NCBI GenBank assembly: GCA_964423575.1
Contig: CAYRFF010000003.1
Span: 53,925-117,924, forward strand
Reading direction: 5' to 3'
Length of the DNA: 64,000 nt
Source: CAYRFF01 sp964423575
GTDB lineage: Bacteria; Bacteroidota; Bacteroidia; Chitinophagales; Saprospiraceae
Within the stretch, counting starts at the first letter, position 1. Each line of letters starts with the position of its first letter. This document shows positions 1 to 8,883 of this stretch, piece by piece. Under the pieces are notes generated by a model that ran no database searches, was not told the origin of the DNA, and saw nothing but the letters and a program-made list of their open reading frames with translations. Made by a program: the position numbers and the translations under genes.

Positions 1-251
1 ACCTGGCCTTCTTCGGGATTGCTGATGGCAATCAATTCGTCAAAGCTGGCTCCTGCACAAAATGTTCTGTCGCCACCACTTTTTAGAATGATAACAGCTA
101 CCTCCTTGTGATTTTCAAGGTCTTTAATGGTATTAGTCAATTCTTTGAGCTGATATCCCGGCATTGAGTTATGCGCCGGATGGAAAAATGTGATGGTGGC
201 TATTTTCCCCTGAATGTCGCAGTGCACATAGGCTTGTGAATCTTTTTCCAT
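1..251 (-). CDS. Crotonase (enoyl-CoA hydratase/isomerase) family protein, N-terminal part only
   Basis: The first 83 codons read MEKDSQAYVHCDIQGKIATI and continue with the crotonase pattern: a b-strand, a FFHPAHNSMP segment where the family has NRP-x-N-x-l, and the oxyanion-hole stretch FCAGASFDEL (usual form FcAGaDl.el). The rest lies beyond the left edge. The gene follows paaZ on the same strand after 61 bp, so the two are probably co-transcribed and this may be a phenylacetate-pathway hydratase or isomerase of the PaaF/PaaG type. The family call is firm. The exact reaction cannot be told from the N-terminus. Confidence 0.85.
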   Translation of the reverse strand, partial: MEKDSQAYVHCDIQGKIATITFFHPAHNSMPGYQLKELTNTIKDLENHKEVAVIILKSGGDRTFCAGASFDELIAISNPEEGQ

Positions 252-312
252 GTATGATTTATCTTTCTTTCCTGTGTGAGTTGAATTTTCAACAATGAAT
301 CCTCTGAGAGGT

Positions 313-2358
313 TTACTTTCTTTTACGTACCATAGTAAGAATAGTCGCCAGTGCAACTGTTTCGCCTTCCTGGTCATAAACATCGACGAGGAATTTGACA
401 ATTCCCTTAGGAATATCGTCTTCATCTTTCTTTTCCTGGTCTATTTTATCTTTTACTGTCAGTCTTACACCGATGGTAGTACCGGCATAAACCGGTTTGG
501 TAAATCTACATGATTCAAGACCGTAGTTTAATAATACCGGTCCTTTATCTGGATTGACAAAGAGTCCTGCAGCTGCCGATAACACGAAGTATCCATGTGC
601 TACTCGCTCTTCAAATATCGTTTCATCTAGAGAAGTCACATCCACATGCGCATAGAAATGATCCCAGCTGACATTGGCAAAGTTTACTATGTCTGTTTCT
701 GTGATTGTTCTTTTAGCTGTAATAACTGTTTCACCTACCTCAAGATCTTCAAAGTACTTCGTGAAAAGATGCTGTCCCGGGTCCTTGTACTTTCCACGTA
801 GCTGGTATTCGCCCGTTACTTCAGTAAGCATAGTAGGACTTCCCTGAACTGCGCAACGCTGCAAATAATGTTTCACACCGCGCAACCCTCCCATTTCTTC
901 TCCTCCGCCTGCTCTTCCAGGGCCTCCGTGGACTAGTGTAGGCAGGGGTGAACCATGTCCGGTACTATACTTGGACGCTTCTTTGTTCAGAATTAAAATA
1001 CGTCCATGGTGCGTCGCTGATTCGATTGTGAAGTCTGTTGCAATGGCCGAGTCTTCGGTAACGATTGAGGCTACGAGAGAACCTTTACCCATGTTGGAAA
1101 GGGTTATTGCTTCATCAAGCCCGTTATAAGGTATTATTGTTGATACCGGCCCAAATGCTTCAATTTCATGCACCGCCGTATTCTCAAATGGTTTAGCTTG
1201 ATATAATAGGATAGGGCTGATGAAAGCACCGCTCTGAGTTCCTTCTCCTATTGTTTCAACTGTGTCGAGAGAACCAAACAATACCTCGTTGGTCTCCATA
1301 AGTGTAGCAACTCGTTCCCGTACCTCTTGCAGTTGTTCTTGTCCGGCAAGTGAGCCCATGCGTACGGTTTCATTATTAGGGTCTCCGATAACTGTTTTAC
1401 TTAACTGAGCGGATAAAGCTTCTTTGACGGCATCCACCTTGCTTTCAGGAACGATAACACGTCTGATAGCTGTACATTTTTGCCCGCTCTTGGTGCACAT
1501 TTCATTGCGAATCTCCTTAATGAAAATGTCAAATGTTTCTGAACCTGGTTCAATGTCTTCTCCGAGTACAATGGCGTTCAGAGAATCCGCTTCCATATTG
1601 AATGGTACAGAGTTTTCTATTATCGCCGGAGTCTGTTTCAGTTGTTTTCCTGTCGTCGCTGATCCTGTGAATGTAACTACATCCTGATAGTCTACATAAT
1701 TTAGTAAGTCATAAGCGCTACCACATAATACTTGCAGTGAGCCTTCCGGCAGAATTCCGGACTCGATAATATCCTGAACCATCGCTTGGGTGAGGAAGGA
1801 AGTAATGGTAGCTGGCTTTACAAATGCCGGCATTCCGGCTAGTAGATTCACTGCTATCTTTTCCAGCATACCCCAGATAGGGAAGTTGAAGGCATTGATA
1901 TGCACTGCTACTCCTCTTTTTGGTACCATAATATGATGGCCTGAAAAATCTCTGCCGCGAGATAAATCGATTCCATCACCATCAACGTAATGTCTTTTAT
2001 TCCCGAGTTCACGTCTTAAACTACCATTGGCAAATAGATTCCCTATACCACCATCAATATCTATCCAGCTGTCGATCTTGGTAGCTCCTGTCTGATAGGA
2101 AATGGGGTAGTATTTCTTTTTTATTGAATTGAGATAGAGTGCGAGATCTTTGACCATTAATCCGCGTTCGTAAAAGGTCATTCTACGTAGATTGGGATTT
2201 CCGACTTCTCTTGCATATTGAAGTGCGGCTTCAATATCTATCCCTTTAGTTGAAGAAGTATAAAGAGCTTCACCGTTAACGGCATTATACAATACCTTGC
2301 CATCTCCTTCTCCGGCTACCCATTGACCGGCTATGTAATGTTTTAATTTTTTTGTCAT
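313..2358 (-). CDS. paaZ: PaaZ: bifunctional oxepin-CoA hydrolase / semialdehyde dehydrogenase
   Basis: The 681-residue protein has two domains. Residues 1 to about 520 are an aldehyde dehydrogenase with general base Glu256 (NMEAD) and nucleophile Cys295 (SGQKC), the same numbers as in E. coli PaaZ. Residues about 530-681 are a MaoC hot-dog hydratase with Asp566 and His571 in WDHFYAHVD. In the phenylacetate pathway the hydratase domain opens the oxepin-CoA ring and the dehydrogenase domain oxidises the reactive semialdehyde by NADP. It starts at an ATG and is followed on the same strand by a crotonase gene, which fits a paa operon. No other paa genes are in view, so the pathway itself is inferred. 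Confidence 0.95.
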   Translation of the reverse strand: MTKKLKHYIAGQWVAGEGDGKVLYNAVNGEALYTSSTKGIDIEAALQYAREVGNPNLRRMTFYERGLMVKDLALYLNSIKKKYYPISYQTGATKIDSWIDIDGGIGNLFANGSLRRELGNKRHYVDGDGIDLSRGRDFSGHHIMVPKRGVAVHINAFNFPIWGMLEKIAVNLLAGMPAFVKPATITSFLTQAMVQDIIESGILPEGSLQVLCGSAYDLLNYVDYQDVVTFTGSATTGKQLKQTPAIIENSVPFNMEADSLNAIVLGEDIEPGSETFDIFIKEIRNEMCTKSGQKCTAIRRVIVPESKVDAVKEALSAQLSKTVIGDPNNETVRMGSLAGQEQLQEVRERVATLMETNEVLFGSLDTVETIGEGTQSGAFISPILLYQAKPFENTAVHEIEAFGPVSTIIPYNGLDEAITLSNMGKGSLVASIVTEDSAIATDFTIESATHHGRILILNKEASKYSTGHGSPLPTLVHGGPGRAGGGEEMGGLRGVKHYLQRCAVQGSPTMLTEVTGEYQLRGKYKDPGQHLFTKYFEDLEVGETVITAKRTITETDIVNFANVSWDHFYAHVDVTSLDETIFEERVAHGYFVLSAAAGLFVNPDKGPVLLNYGLESCRFTKPVYAGTTIGVRLTVKDKIDQEKKDEDDIPKGIVKFLVDVYDQEGETVALATILTMVRKRK

Positions 2359-2470
2359 TGGTGTATATAAATTTATAACTATTCCGGCCTCAGATACTGA
2401 AATGTATGTTTTAAGGCTAAAATTTTTGCAGTGTGCTATTATAAGGAAAATCCTTGAATTTTAGCTACTA

Positions 2471-2478
2471 CAAATATA
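2471..2478 (-). promoter_or_regulatory. Candidate -7 promoter element for paaZ
   Basis: On the minus strand TATATTTG matches the Bacteroidota -7 consensus TAnnTTTG, about 110 nt before the paaZ ATG. It begins directly after the T-run of the porV terminator. No clear TTTG -33 box is present at 19-21 nt, so this rests on the -7 element alone. Confidence 0.4.
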
Positions 2479-2515
2479 AAAAAAAAGAGGACAGAAATTA
2501 TCCTGTCCTCTTTTT
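2478..2515 (-). terminator. Intrinsic terminator behind porV
   Basis: GAGGACAG (2487-2494) pairs with CTGTCCTC (2503-2510) around an 8-nt loop. A/T runs extend the stem on both sides, and on the minus strand a run of T follows. It lies 20 bp after the porV stop and ends the porU-porV transcript. The T-run on the other strand would let it act in both directions, but no plus-strand gene runs into it. Confidence 0.85.
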
Positions 2516-2534
2516 CAATATCCTAACTGCAATT

Positions 2535-3719
2535 TTAATCATTCAGACCGCGATCTGTGAAATTCATCGTCAGGGTGAATCTCATCGTGTTGTTTAACGG
2601 AGTAGCCTGGCCGTTAGCCGATACCAGGTAAGAGAAATTAAAACCGTAAACGCTATAGTTTACTCCAAAACCTGCAGTGATATAACTTATATTTCCTTTA
2701 ATTACCGATTGATGGTAGTATCCTGCTCTCAGGGCAAGAACATTATCATAATCGTATTCTATTCCGAGGCCATAGGCAATCTCGGCAAGCTCTTCCCTCC
2801 AGCCATTTGGCGCATCATTGAAAGACTTGAAAATACCACCTATAGATGTAGTGTTCAAATAATCTTCAACATCATCCGGATCACGACTCAATGGAGGAGT
2901 AGGTACCATAAGTTTATTTGCTTCTGCCAAGAGGCTTAAATTATTATGGTCATCCAGCTTGAAAGTATAGTTGGCGCCCAGAGCCATATTTGCCGGAATG
3001 AAATATTCATAGTCTTTTATGTATGAAATCTTCGTCCCGATATCACCTAGATTCAAGCCTAAAACTAGGAATTGCTTATCGGTTATCGGCTGCTCATATC
3101 TCATCCCGATATCTACTGAAAAAGCGTGTCCCACGTTGATTGTGCTAAGTCCTAGTGTCTGACCCGCAGCGAGATTGGAATAGATATATTTGGCAGCTGC
3201 TGATAGAGCAAATCTATCTGATAGTTTTCTTGCATAGCCTGCAGCTATACTGAACTCATTAGGGTGACCGATACCTCCCGGATTCCCGTTCTCATCAGTA
3301 TATTGGATTTCTCCGAGGTTGAAATAAGTAAAATTCAAGGATACTGCCTGGATGGGATCCCACTTATATGTTCCTGATGCCATTAATAAGTTGACATCAT
3401 TGGTAATTCCTCTGAGCCACGGAGTATAACTTAAGCTTGCGTTAAGCCCTTGTGATGAAAATGCACTGGAAGCATTATTGTACTTAGGGCTTATTCCATC
3501 AGGACTGAGAACAGTTCCAATATTTCCTAGAGCACCGGCACGCGCATCCGGTGAAATACGCAGAAACGGAACTGCAGACATCACTGTGTTATTGCATAAA
3601 TGTCCGTCAGGAGTGAGCCACAGACCCAGTTCTGTATCGAACTGGCATTGGGCCTCGATTTTGTTTACACCTACAAAAAGTATTGATAGTAATATTGATA
3701 ATGTTAATATCTTGTTCAT
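2535..3719 (-). CDS. porV: PorV (LptO): T9SS outer-membrane shuttle protein
   Basis: The 394-residue protein has a signal peptide (about 1-23, ending IEAQ) and the PorV signature ISPDARAGALGNIGTVLSPD, followed by an alternating b-strand FadL-like barrel and a C-terminus in the barrel style (FTLTMNFTD). PorV binds the C-terminal signal of T9SS cargo leaving the translocon and carries it to PorU for cleavage and LPS attachment on the outer membrane. It sits 41 bp downstream of porU on the same strand, the conserved T9SS order, and ends at a strong terminator. I see nothing unusual in it. Confidence 0.93.
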   Translation of the reverse strand: MNKILTLSILLSILFVGVNKIEAQCQFDTELGLWLTPDGHLCNNTVMSAVPFLRISPDARAGALGNIGTVLSPDGISPKYNNASSAFSSQGLNASLSYTPWLRGITNDVNLLMASGTYKWDPIQAVSLNFTYFNLGEIQYTDENGNPGGIGHPNEFSIAAGYARKLSDRFALSAAAKYIYSNLAAGQTLGLSTINVGHAFSVDIGMRYEQPITDKQFLVLGLNLGDIGTKISYIKDYEYFIPANMALGANYTFKLDDHNNLSLLAEANKLMVPTPPLSRDPDDVEDYLNTTSIGGIFKSFNDAPNGWREELAEIAYGLGIEYDYDNVLALRAGYYHQSVIKGNISYITAGFGVNYSVYGFNFSYLVSANGQATPLNNTMRFTLTMNFTDRGLND

Positions 3720-3760
3720 TTATAAGTTTTCAGTTTAAAATATAGTGTTTAGCTCAATGG

Positions 3761-6700
3761 TTATTTAACGTATATGAGCTTGTTATCATTGTCTGATATT
3801 TTAATAATTTCCCCCGTAAATAGCTTATGTTCCATTATTACGCTGTAAAAGTACATATTTGCAGCCATTGCAGGAAATGATTTTGAATCTATTATTATAT
3901 CCGTTATAGTCGAAGGTGCATTTTCGTATTCTCTTTCGATAGTGAAAATATTTCTCCCCAAGGCATCAAAGAAAGGAATCTGTACCTTGAGATTCTTTCC
4001 TCCCATGTTATGCTTTATAAGAATCTGTGAAGAACTACTGAAGGGGTTTGGTACTGCTTTAGTATCCATAATCAGAATTTCTTTTTCTTTTGTGACAACA
4101 AAATCAATGCTCGCAATACCCATATTATTAGCTAAGTCCCAAGCTTGCATGGTGAGTTTATGGGGACCTGGCTCTATGCCGCTCAACGGATAGCTTAGAG
4201 TACCGGCTTTAGGGTTGTCCAGCTCTGCAGAGTAAAAGTTGTTTAATACTACAGAAGTGGAAATGTCGCCATCCAAATAAACAATAATGTCATGGCCTAT
4301 ACTTTGTCCCGCTACGTTAATTCCGGTCTCCTTATCGCTGAGATGTGCAATAAGCAGCGGATTAGAATTGGTGTAATCACCGTTTACAAATGTAGTGTCA
4401 TCGAGGAAGATTTTTATAAGAGGTGGCTCGTCATCCGTTATTTCATTTTCATTAATGCCACCTATGTATATACTATCAGCAAGGCCCATTGCATCCATCA
4501 TACTTTCTGTAGAATAAGCATAGAAGGTGAATTTACCGTGACCTATCGAATAATCAATGTCCTTTGGTAGAGTAAAGTCAAACTTGAATCTTCCATTTAT
4601 TACGGAGGCTTTCCCCTTGAAAAGAATATTTTCTTGCTGCTTGAATTTGAATACTTGACTGGCAGCCTCTTGTCCCAGAGTTTCTCTGATAATGGCTTTG
4701 TCATATAACATAGGGATAATGACTCCATTAAAGCCATTGAGTAATTCATCATTCTCGTTTCTTATTTCACCCTCAACGGTAATGTTCTGAAGAGCTGTAA
4801 GAGTATCCGCGAATTCTTCGATATTCATTGAGTTTATCTGAGTAGCAACCACATTAAATTGAGGTACTGCTAGTTCCATCGCCGGATCTCCTAGCAGAAT
4901 AAATTTCCTGGAGTTAGTTAAATAAGTACTGCTAAGAGAGTTTTTGGCAACTCTCAACATATCACCTAATTTTCTTGATCCTGCCTTGCGTGAATCGTAT
5001 ATAGCTTTAAATGCTTTCTCAGTTAATTCCATATTATGTGAATTATAAACAGGTCTCGTCGTGGAGTAAAGTGCAATTCCACCACCATTCTTTTTCTTGA
5101 GTAAAACCTCTCCTCCTGAGGTGAAACCGGGGTTGTCATAGGCAGTAAATGTACAAGTAGCAGTAATGAAAAGTGGAAGTCTGTCAAAGTTATTCCATTG
5201 ATGAATATCCTGTATCGACAGTACACGTTCCTGAGTCCATCCGGATGGACCGCCGTGGCCTATGTAGTTTACAATGAGAGCACCTGTGTGAATGGAGTTG
5301 TTAAGTGTCTTGTTAGCCTCCGGGTATCTTTCTCCATCAGCATAGAATTCCTGAATAAACGCGTCGAGTAAAATCTTTATAGTGCTGAACGCCGGAATGG
5401 ACTTTTGTAAACTATCTGCCATCTTATTGGAATCTTTCATAAACCTCCCTTCATCGTCATCTCCTACGAATACTGATCTCAGACGCCAATCTCCTAATGC
5501 TTCAGGTGATGATTCATAATGTATTATTTTATCGATAACATTCTCAGCTTCTTGAATATTTGTCGCAGGAATACGTCCTACAGATATATCAATATCGCCA
5601 TAAATATCATCACCTTCATTTTCATCCAGTAAGGCATAAAAGTCGTCGTAATTGAATGATTCAAAGTAAAGAGTAGAATTCTTAGTATAGGCTGTAGGCA
5701 CGAAATTATGGTCGGGATAACTCGTAAGAATATTTCTATAATCGAAGGTCGCGTCTCCCACCAGAATTACATATCTTAAATCGGATCTGTCATAAATCAT
5801 TTTGATGAAATCCCTGATGGCAATAGGGGAGGATCTTCCACTACTGAATTCATTATATATTTCGTCAACATCTATTACCTCTACAACAAAGTCATTATGG
5901 TGCCTCCTGAAATCGGCCAATCTTTCAGAAGCTTCCATGAAATCCGGATACGAGATGATTAACATGTCGGCATGATCGAGCCCATGCAAATTCTGCGGTA
6001 AGACTTTTTCTATGAATGAAACATCAGAAAATTGCTTACCCTCATCAAATACGAGGTACTTACTTGACTCATTAACAGCTCTTAATAAGAACTGTGACTC
6101 ATTTGCCTGAGAATTTGGCATTATGCGTTTAACTGAGTATGGATCAGTGATATCCCAGAGATGACTGGAAGATTTAGATAGACTGGAATGATTTCCCTTA
6201 AGAATGATTTTATCCTGCTCCCCGTATGGCATAGAAAATCTGTACGGCTTATCGTATACACGCAACTGAGCATCGAGATTGATATCGATATAATCCAGCC
6301 AGCCTTTGGCAGCAGCAGGTGCATCGTATTTAACTACCAATGTATTGGGTTTTGTCTGGTTCACTTCACCGCGTATGTTAGATACGTATGCAAAAGCCCT
6401 TTCGTTGTCGTGCAGATTAGTACCTGTAACTAAACTCTGAAAACTCTTCTCGTTGACAATATTAGTAATTGTTGTTATTGCTGAATGCCTTCCGGCAAAT
6501 GCCGTTTGAAATCTTAATTTACCACCGGAATAACCTTCATAATCTTTCATTAAATGTGAAAAGTCAATAGATTTCCCTCCATTTATCAACTCCCCAAACC
6601 AACTTAAACCACTACCGGAATTGCCCGCCTGCATTTCTAGTAAGTTTACCTGATCATTTTCGTGTGTTATGATGATGCTTATCTTATCCGTTTGACTTTC

Positions 6701-7555
6701 ACCACCTTGTGGCTTATCATTTGATACCTGAACTGTGGAAGCTTTATTTATTCCGAGCTTGATGAAATAATAATTATGATTTGAGTAAGGATTATTTTTA
6801 AAAGAAGTAACGGTTTCATTTGAAACTTCCTGCTCAGGACCTATACCATAAAAAATAATATAATCATCTGCATCAAATTTACCATCGTTGAAGCCTTTTT
6901 GATACACCGGAATTTCTTTGATATCGTCAGTTCTAGGACTTGAATTCTTCATGGGTAAGATACCCGTATCGTGTCCCCAGATTTGGATGTTTCTAGGATC
7001 TACTTCCTGGATGGGAATATTGTTTTTATCAAAGAAATCCTTCGTCAATCTTACCGGACCTGATTTCTTAATTCCTATTTTGTAAAAGCCACCATCCGCA
7101 AATACTGATTCTCCTTGAAAACCACGCATAGTAACTCGATCATCGTTGGTGGTACTCTCGGAGGTAATTATTTTCAAACTCACCTCTGATAAAAGTACTA
7201 CTTGTCCTAGCTTATTTAAGTAATAAGGAAAAATATTAATTCTTAATTCCCCATTTATTAGTTCTTGTGTTACTTTTGGCCTGAGTAATGGGATATCATC
7301 AGCTTGAATTCTGTTCTTAGGAATGAGTTTGTATACAGAAGACTTAGCAATTATAATTTTATAATCATTTTCAGCTGGTAAAACCACATAGTCAGTGAAG
7401 AATAGATTGGATTCAGAAGAATTTCCGTTAAGATTGTATATGCCTTCAGAAGAGTGCCAGGTAAAAGTATAGGATTCATGACTGACAACCTGAGCCTGCA
7501 GTATAACATGAGTAAAAAAAGAAAGTAAAAGAAAAAATATGTACTTTTTGCCCAT
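3761..7555 (-). CDS. porU: PorU: T9SS C25 (gingipain-family) sortase
   Basis: From the ATG at 7555 this encodes about 1264 residues with a clear signal peptide (MGKKYIFFLLLSFF...LQAQ). The longer frame begins with TTG nine bases upstream and is less likely. A large N-terminal b-rich region precedes a C25 peptidase domain with the catalytic pair His767 (NYIGHGGPSGW) and Cys801 (TATCTFTAYDNP). The C-terminal end (about 1160-1264, VPNPFSSSSQILIKH) looks like a T9SS-type C-terminal domain that PorU retains. PorU removes the sorting domain of cargo and attaches it to anionic LPS, in a complex with PorV, PorQ and PorZ. The porV gene follows at 41 bp. Confidence 0.93.
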   Translation of the reverse strand: MGKKYIFFLLLSFFTHVILQAQVVSHESYTFTWHSSEGIYNLNGNSSESNLFFTDYVVLPAENDYKIIIAKSSVYKLIPKNRIQADDIPLLRPKVTQELINGELRINIFPYYLNKLGQVVLLSEVSLKIITSESTTNDDRVTMRGFQGESVFADGGFYKIGIKKSGPVRLTKDFFDKNNIPIQEVDPRNIQIWGHDTGILPMKNSSPRTDDIKEIPVYQKGFNDGKFDADDYIIFYGIGPEQEVSNETVTSFKNNPYSNHNYYFIKLGINKASTVQVSNDKPQGGESQTDKISIIITHENDQVNLLEMQAGNSGSGLSWFGELINGGKSIDFSHLMKDYEGYSGGKLRFQTAFAGRHSAITTITNIVNEKSFQSLVTGTNLHDNERAFAYVSNIRGEVNQTKPNTLVVKYDAPAAAKGWLDYIDINLDAQLRVYDKPYRFSMPYGEQDKIILKGNHSSLSKSSSHLWDITDPYSVKRIMPNSQANESQFLLRAVNESSKYLVFDEGKQFSDVSFIEKVLPQNLHGLDHADMLIISYPDFMEASERLADFRRHHNDFVVEVIDVDEIYNEFSSGRSSPIAIRDFIKMIYDRSDLRYVILVGDATFDYRNILTSYPDHNFVPTAYTKNSTLYFESFNYDDFYALLDENEGDDIYGDIDISVGRIPATNIQEAENVIDKIIHYESSPEALGDWRLRSVFVGDDDEGRFMKDSNKMADSLQKSIPAFSTIKILLDAFIQEFYADGERYPEANKTLNNSIHTGALIVNYIGHGGPSGWTQERVLSIQDIHQWNNFDRLPLFITATCTFTAYDNPGFTSGGEVLLKKKNGGGIALYSTTRPVYNSHNMELTEKAFKAIYDSRKAGSRKLGDMLRVAKNSLSSTYLTNSRKFILLGDPAMELAVPQFNVVATQINSMNIEEFADTLTALQNITVEGEIRNENDELLNGFNGVIIPMLYDKAIIRETLGQEAASQVFKFKQQENILFKGKASVINGRFKFDFTLPKDIDYSIGHGKFTFYAYSTESMMDAMGLADSIYIGGINENEITDDEPPLIKIFLDDTTFVNGDYTNSNPLLIAHLSDKETGINVAGQSIGHDIIVYLDGDISTSVVLNNFYSAELDNPKAGTLSYPLSGIEPGPHKLTMQAWDLANNMGIASIDFVVTKEKEILIMDTKAVPNPFSSSSQILIKHNMGGKNLKVQIPFFDALGRNIFTIEREYENAPSTITDIIIDSKSFPAMAANMYFYSVIMEHKLFTGEIIKISDNDNKLIYVK

Positions 7556-7605
7556 ATTGCTCAATCGAAGGTTAATTGGTTTATAAATTATACTTATATT
7601 AATGG

Positions 7606-7635
7606 TTTGAACGTTTAGTGGTGTTTGTATATTGC
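7606..7635 (+). promoter_or_regulatory. Candidate promoter of the PorP/SprF gene
   Basis: TTTG (7606-7609), 18 nt, then TATATTGC (7628-7635) approximates the Bacteroidota pair TTTG / TAnnTTTG with one imperfect base. It lies 39 bp before the ATG at 7674, inside the 118-bp divergent gap to porU. No equally good promoter for porU is seen on the other strand. Confidence 0.55.
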
Positions 7636-7673
7636 ATCTAAATAATCACCACCAATATAGTTAAATAGAATTA

Positions 7674-8696
7674 ATGATAAAAGTTTTAACTCGCAACGTA
7701 GTTTATGTAATAATACTAACATTTTTGGCGATGCTGCCACAAAAGGGGATGAGCCAGGATCCTGTTTTTTCGCAGTTTCACATGATGCCGACTATACTGA
7801 GTCCGGCACTTGTCGGTCAGGTTGATGGCCCGCGATTTGGTATTATGTATAGAAATCAATGGCCTGCGATAGGAAATGCGTACGAAACCTACGCATTTGC
7901 CTACGATCAGTATTTTAAAGAAATAAAAAGTGGGATAGGTGCCACAATTCTCGCAGATCAATCGGGAAATGGCATCCTTAAAAACCAAAAGATCCAAGGA
8001 CAGTATGCGTTTAGAATTGAAACGCGGTCAGGGTGGAAATCTCAACTTGGAATAGAGGTTGGACTCGGCCACGAAGCTGTTGATAAATCCGGATTGATAT
8101 TCCTCGATCAATTAGATCCAAGATTTGGACCTGTTTCTCCCGGTGGTACGCCTTATCCGACGCTCGAAACCCCATTTGAATCTTTTTCAAGGTTCTATCT
8201 CGATATTGGAGCAGGAGCAAGTCTTTACAATGAAAAATATTTTTTAACCTTGGGAGCAAGTCATCTTAACCGTCCCTCTGTGTCTTTTTTGGGAGATCAG
8301 AACGGAAAGATTAACGGCATGCCAATTCTTGTCACAGCAATGGTAGGAGCAAAATATGTATTGCGGAGTCCTACCCGTTTTAATCCTAATGAAACATATA
8401 TCTCGCCTATTATTGTGTATGCGCAACAAGGCGGTACAGGGCAGATTAACGGCGGCTTGTATCTGGGTACAGGGCAGTTTGTTTTGGGTGCTTATTATCG
8501 GCATGCAAATACGAATCCCGATGCAGCGGGATTATCTGCTGCAGTCAAAGTCGGAAACCTGAAATTTGGCTATGCTTATGATTTTACGGTGTCCAATTTG
8601 GGGATAAGTACAGGTGGGAGCCATGAAATTGGCATGACTTTAGCAATAGAGTATAAAGAAGGCAAATACAATGATTGCTTTAATATGTTCCGCTAA
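7674..8696 (+). CDS. PorP/SprF family T9SS outer-membrane protein
   Basis: The 340-residue protein has a signal peptide (about 1-27, MLPQKGMSQ) followed at once by the family hallmark DPVFSQFHMMPTILSPAL. This is a cluster of short b-strands of a 14-strand-type barrel with the usual YRNQWPAIGNAYETY motif, ending in a b-signal-like tail (IGMTLAIEYKEGKYNDCFNMFR). The C-terminal EYKE...CP/F region is typical of SprF-like members, which serve particular type-B cargo adhesins. The gene stands between porU and gldJ, not beside an adhesin. It is therefore either the core PorP (gliding/secretion motor anchor) or an orphan SprF paralog, and the sequence alone does not decide. Confidence 0.9.
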   Translation: MIKVLTRNVVYVIILTFLAMLPQKGMSQDPVFSQFHMMPTILSPALVGQVDGPRFGIMYRNQWPAIGNAYETYAFAYDQYFKEIKSGIGATILADQSGNGILKNQKIQGQYAFRIETRSGWKSQLGIEVGLGHEAVDKSGLIFLDQLDPRFGPVSPGGTPYPTLETPFESFSRFYLDIGAGASLYNEKYFLTLGASHLNRPSVSFLGDQNGKINGMPILVTAMVGAKYVLRSPTRFNPNETYISPIIVYAQQGGTGQINGGLYLGTGQFVLGAYYRHANTNPDAAGLSAAVKVGNLKFGYAYDFTVSNLGISTGGSHEIGMTLAIEYKEGKYNDCFNMFR

Positions 8697-8737
8697 ACAT
8701 TTTCATGTTTGGAAATAAGTTTTTACTTTAGCGGAGT

Positions 8738-8745
8738 TATATTTG
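8738..8745 (+). promoter_or_regulatory. Candidate -7 element upstream of gldJ
   Basis: TATATTTG is an exact TAnnTTTG match 138 bp before gldJ, in the 187-bp gap after the PorP gene. A TTTG at 8708 is 26 nt upstream, a little far for a -33 box. If used, the gldJ mRNA would have a leader of about 130 nt. No terminator clearly separates the two genes apart from a weak 6-bp hairpin just after the PorP stop. Confidence 0.35.
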
Positions 8746-8883
8746 AGGAAACTTTATAGAATAGAATAATTTTTTTGTAAAATTGTCGTTTAAATATTCA
8801 TTAGAGTGAATTGTGTGTTGCAAGCGCTCTTAAACTAATCCTTAAAAAGTAAAGGAAGAATTAATAATTACATCACATTTATT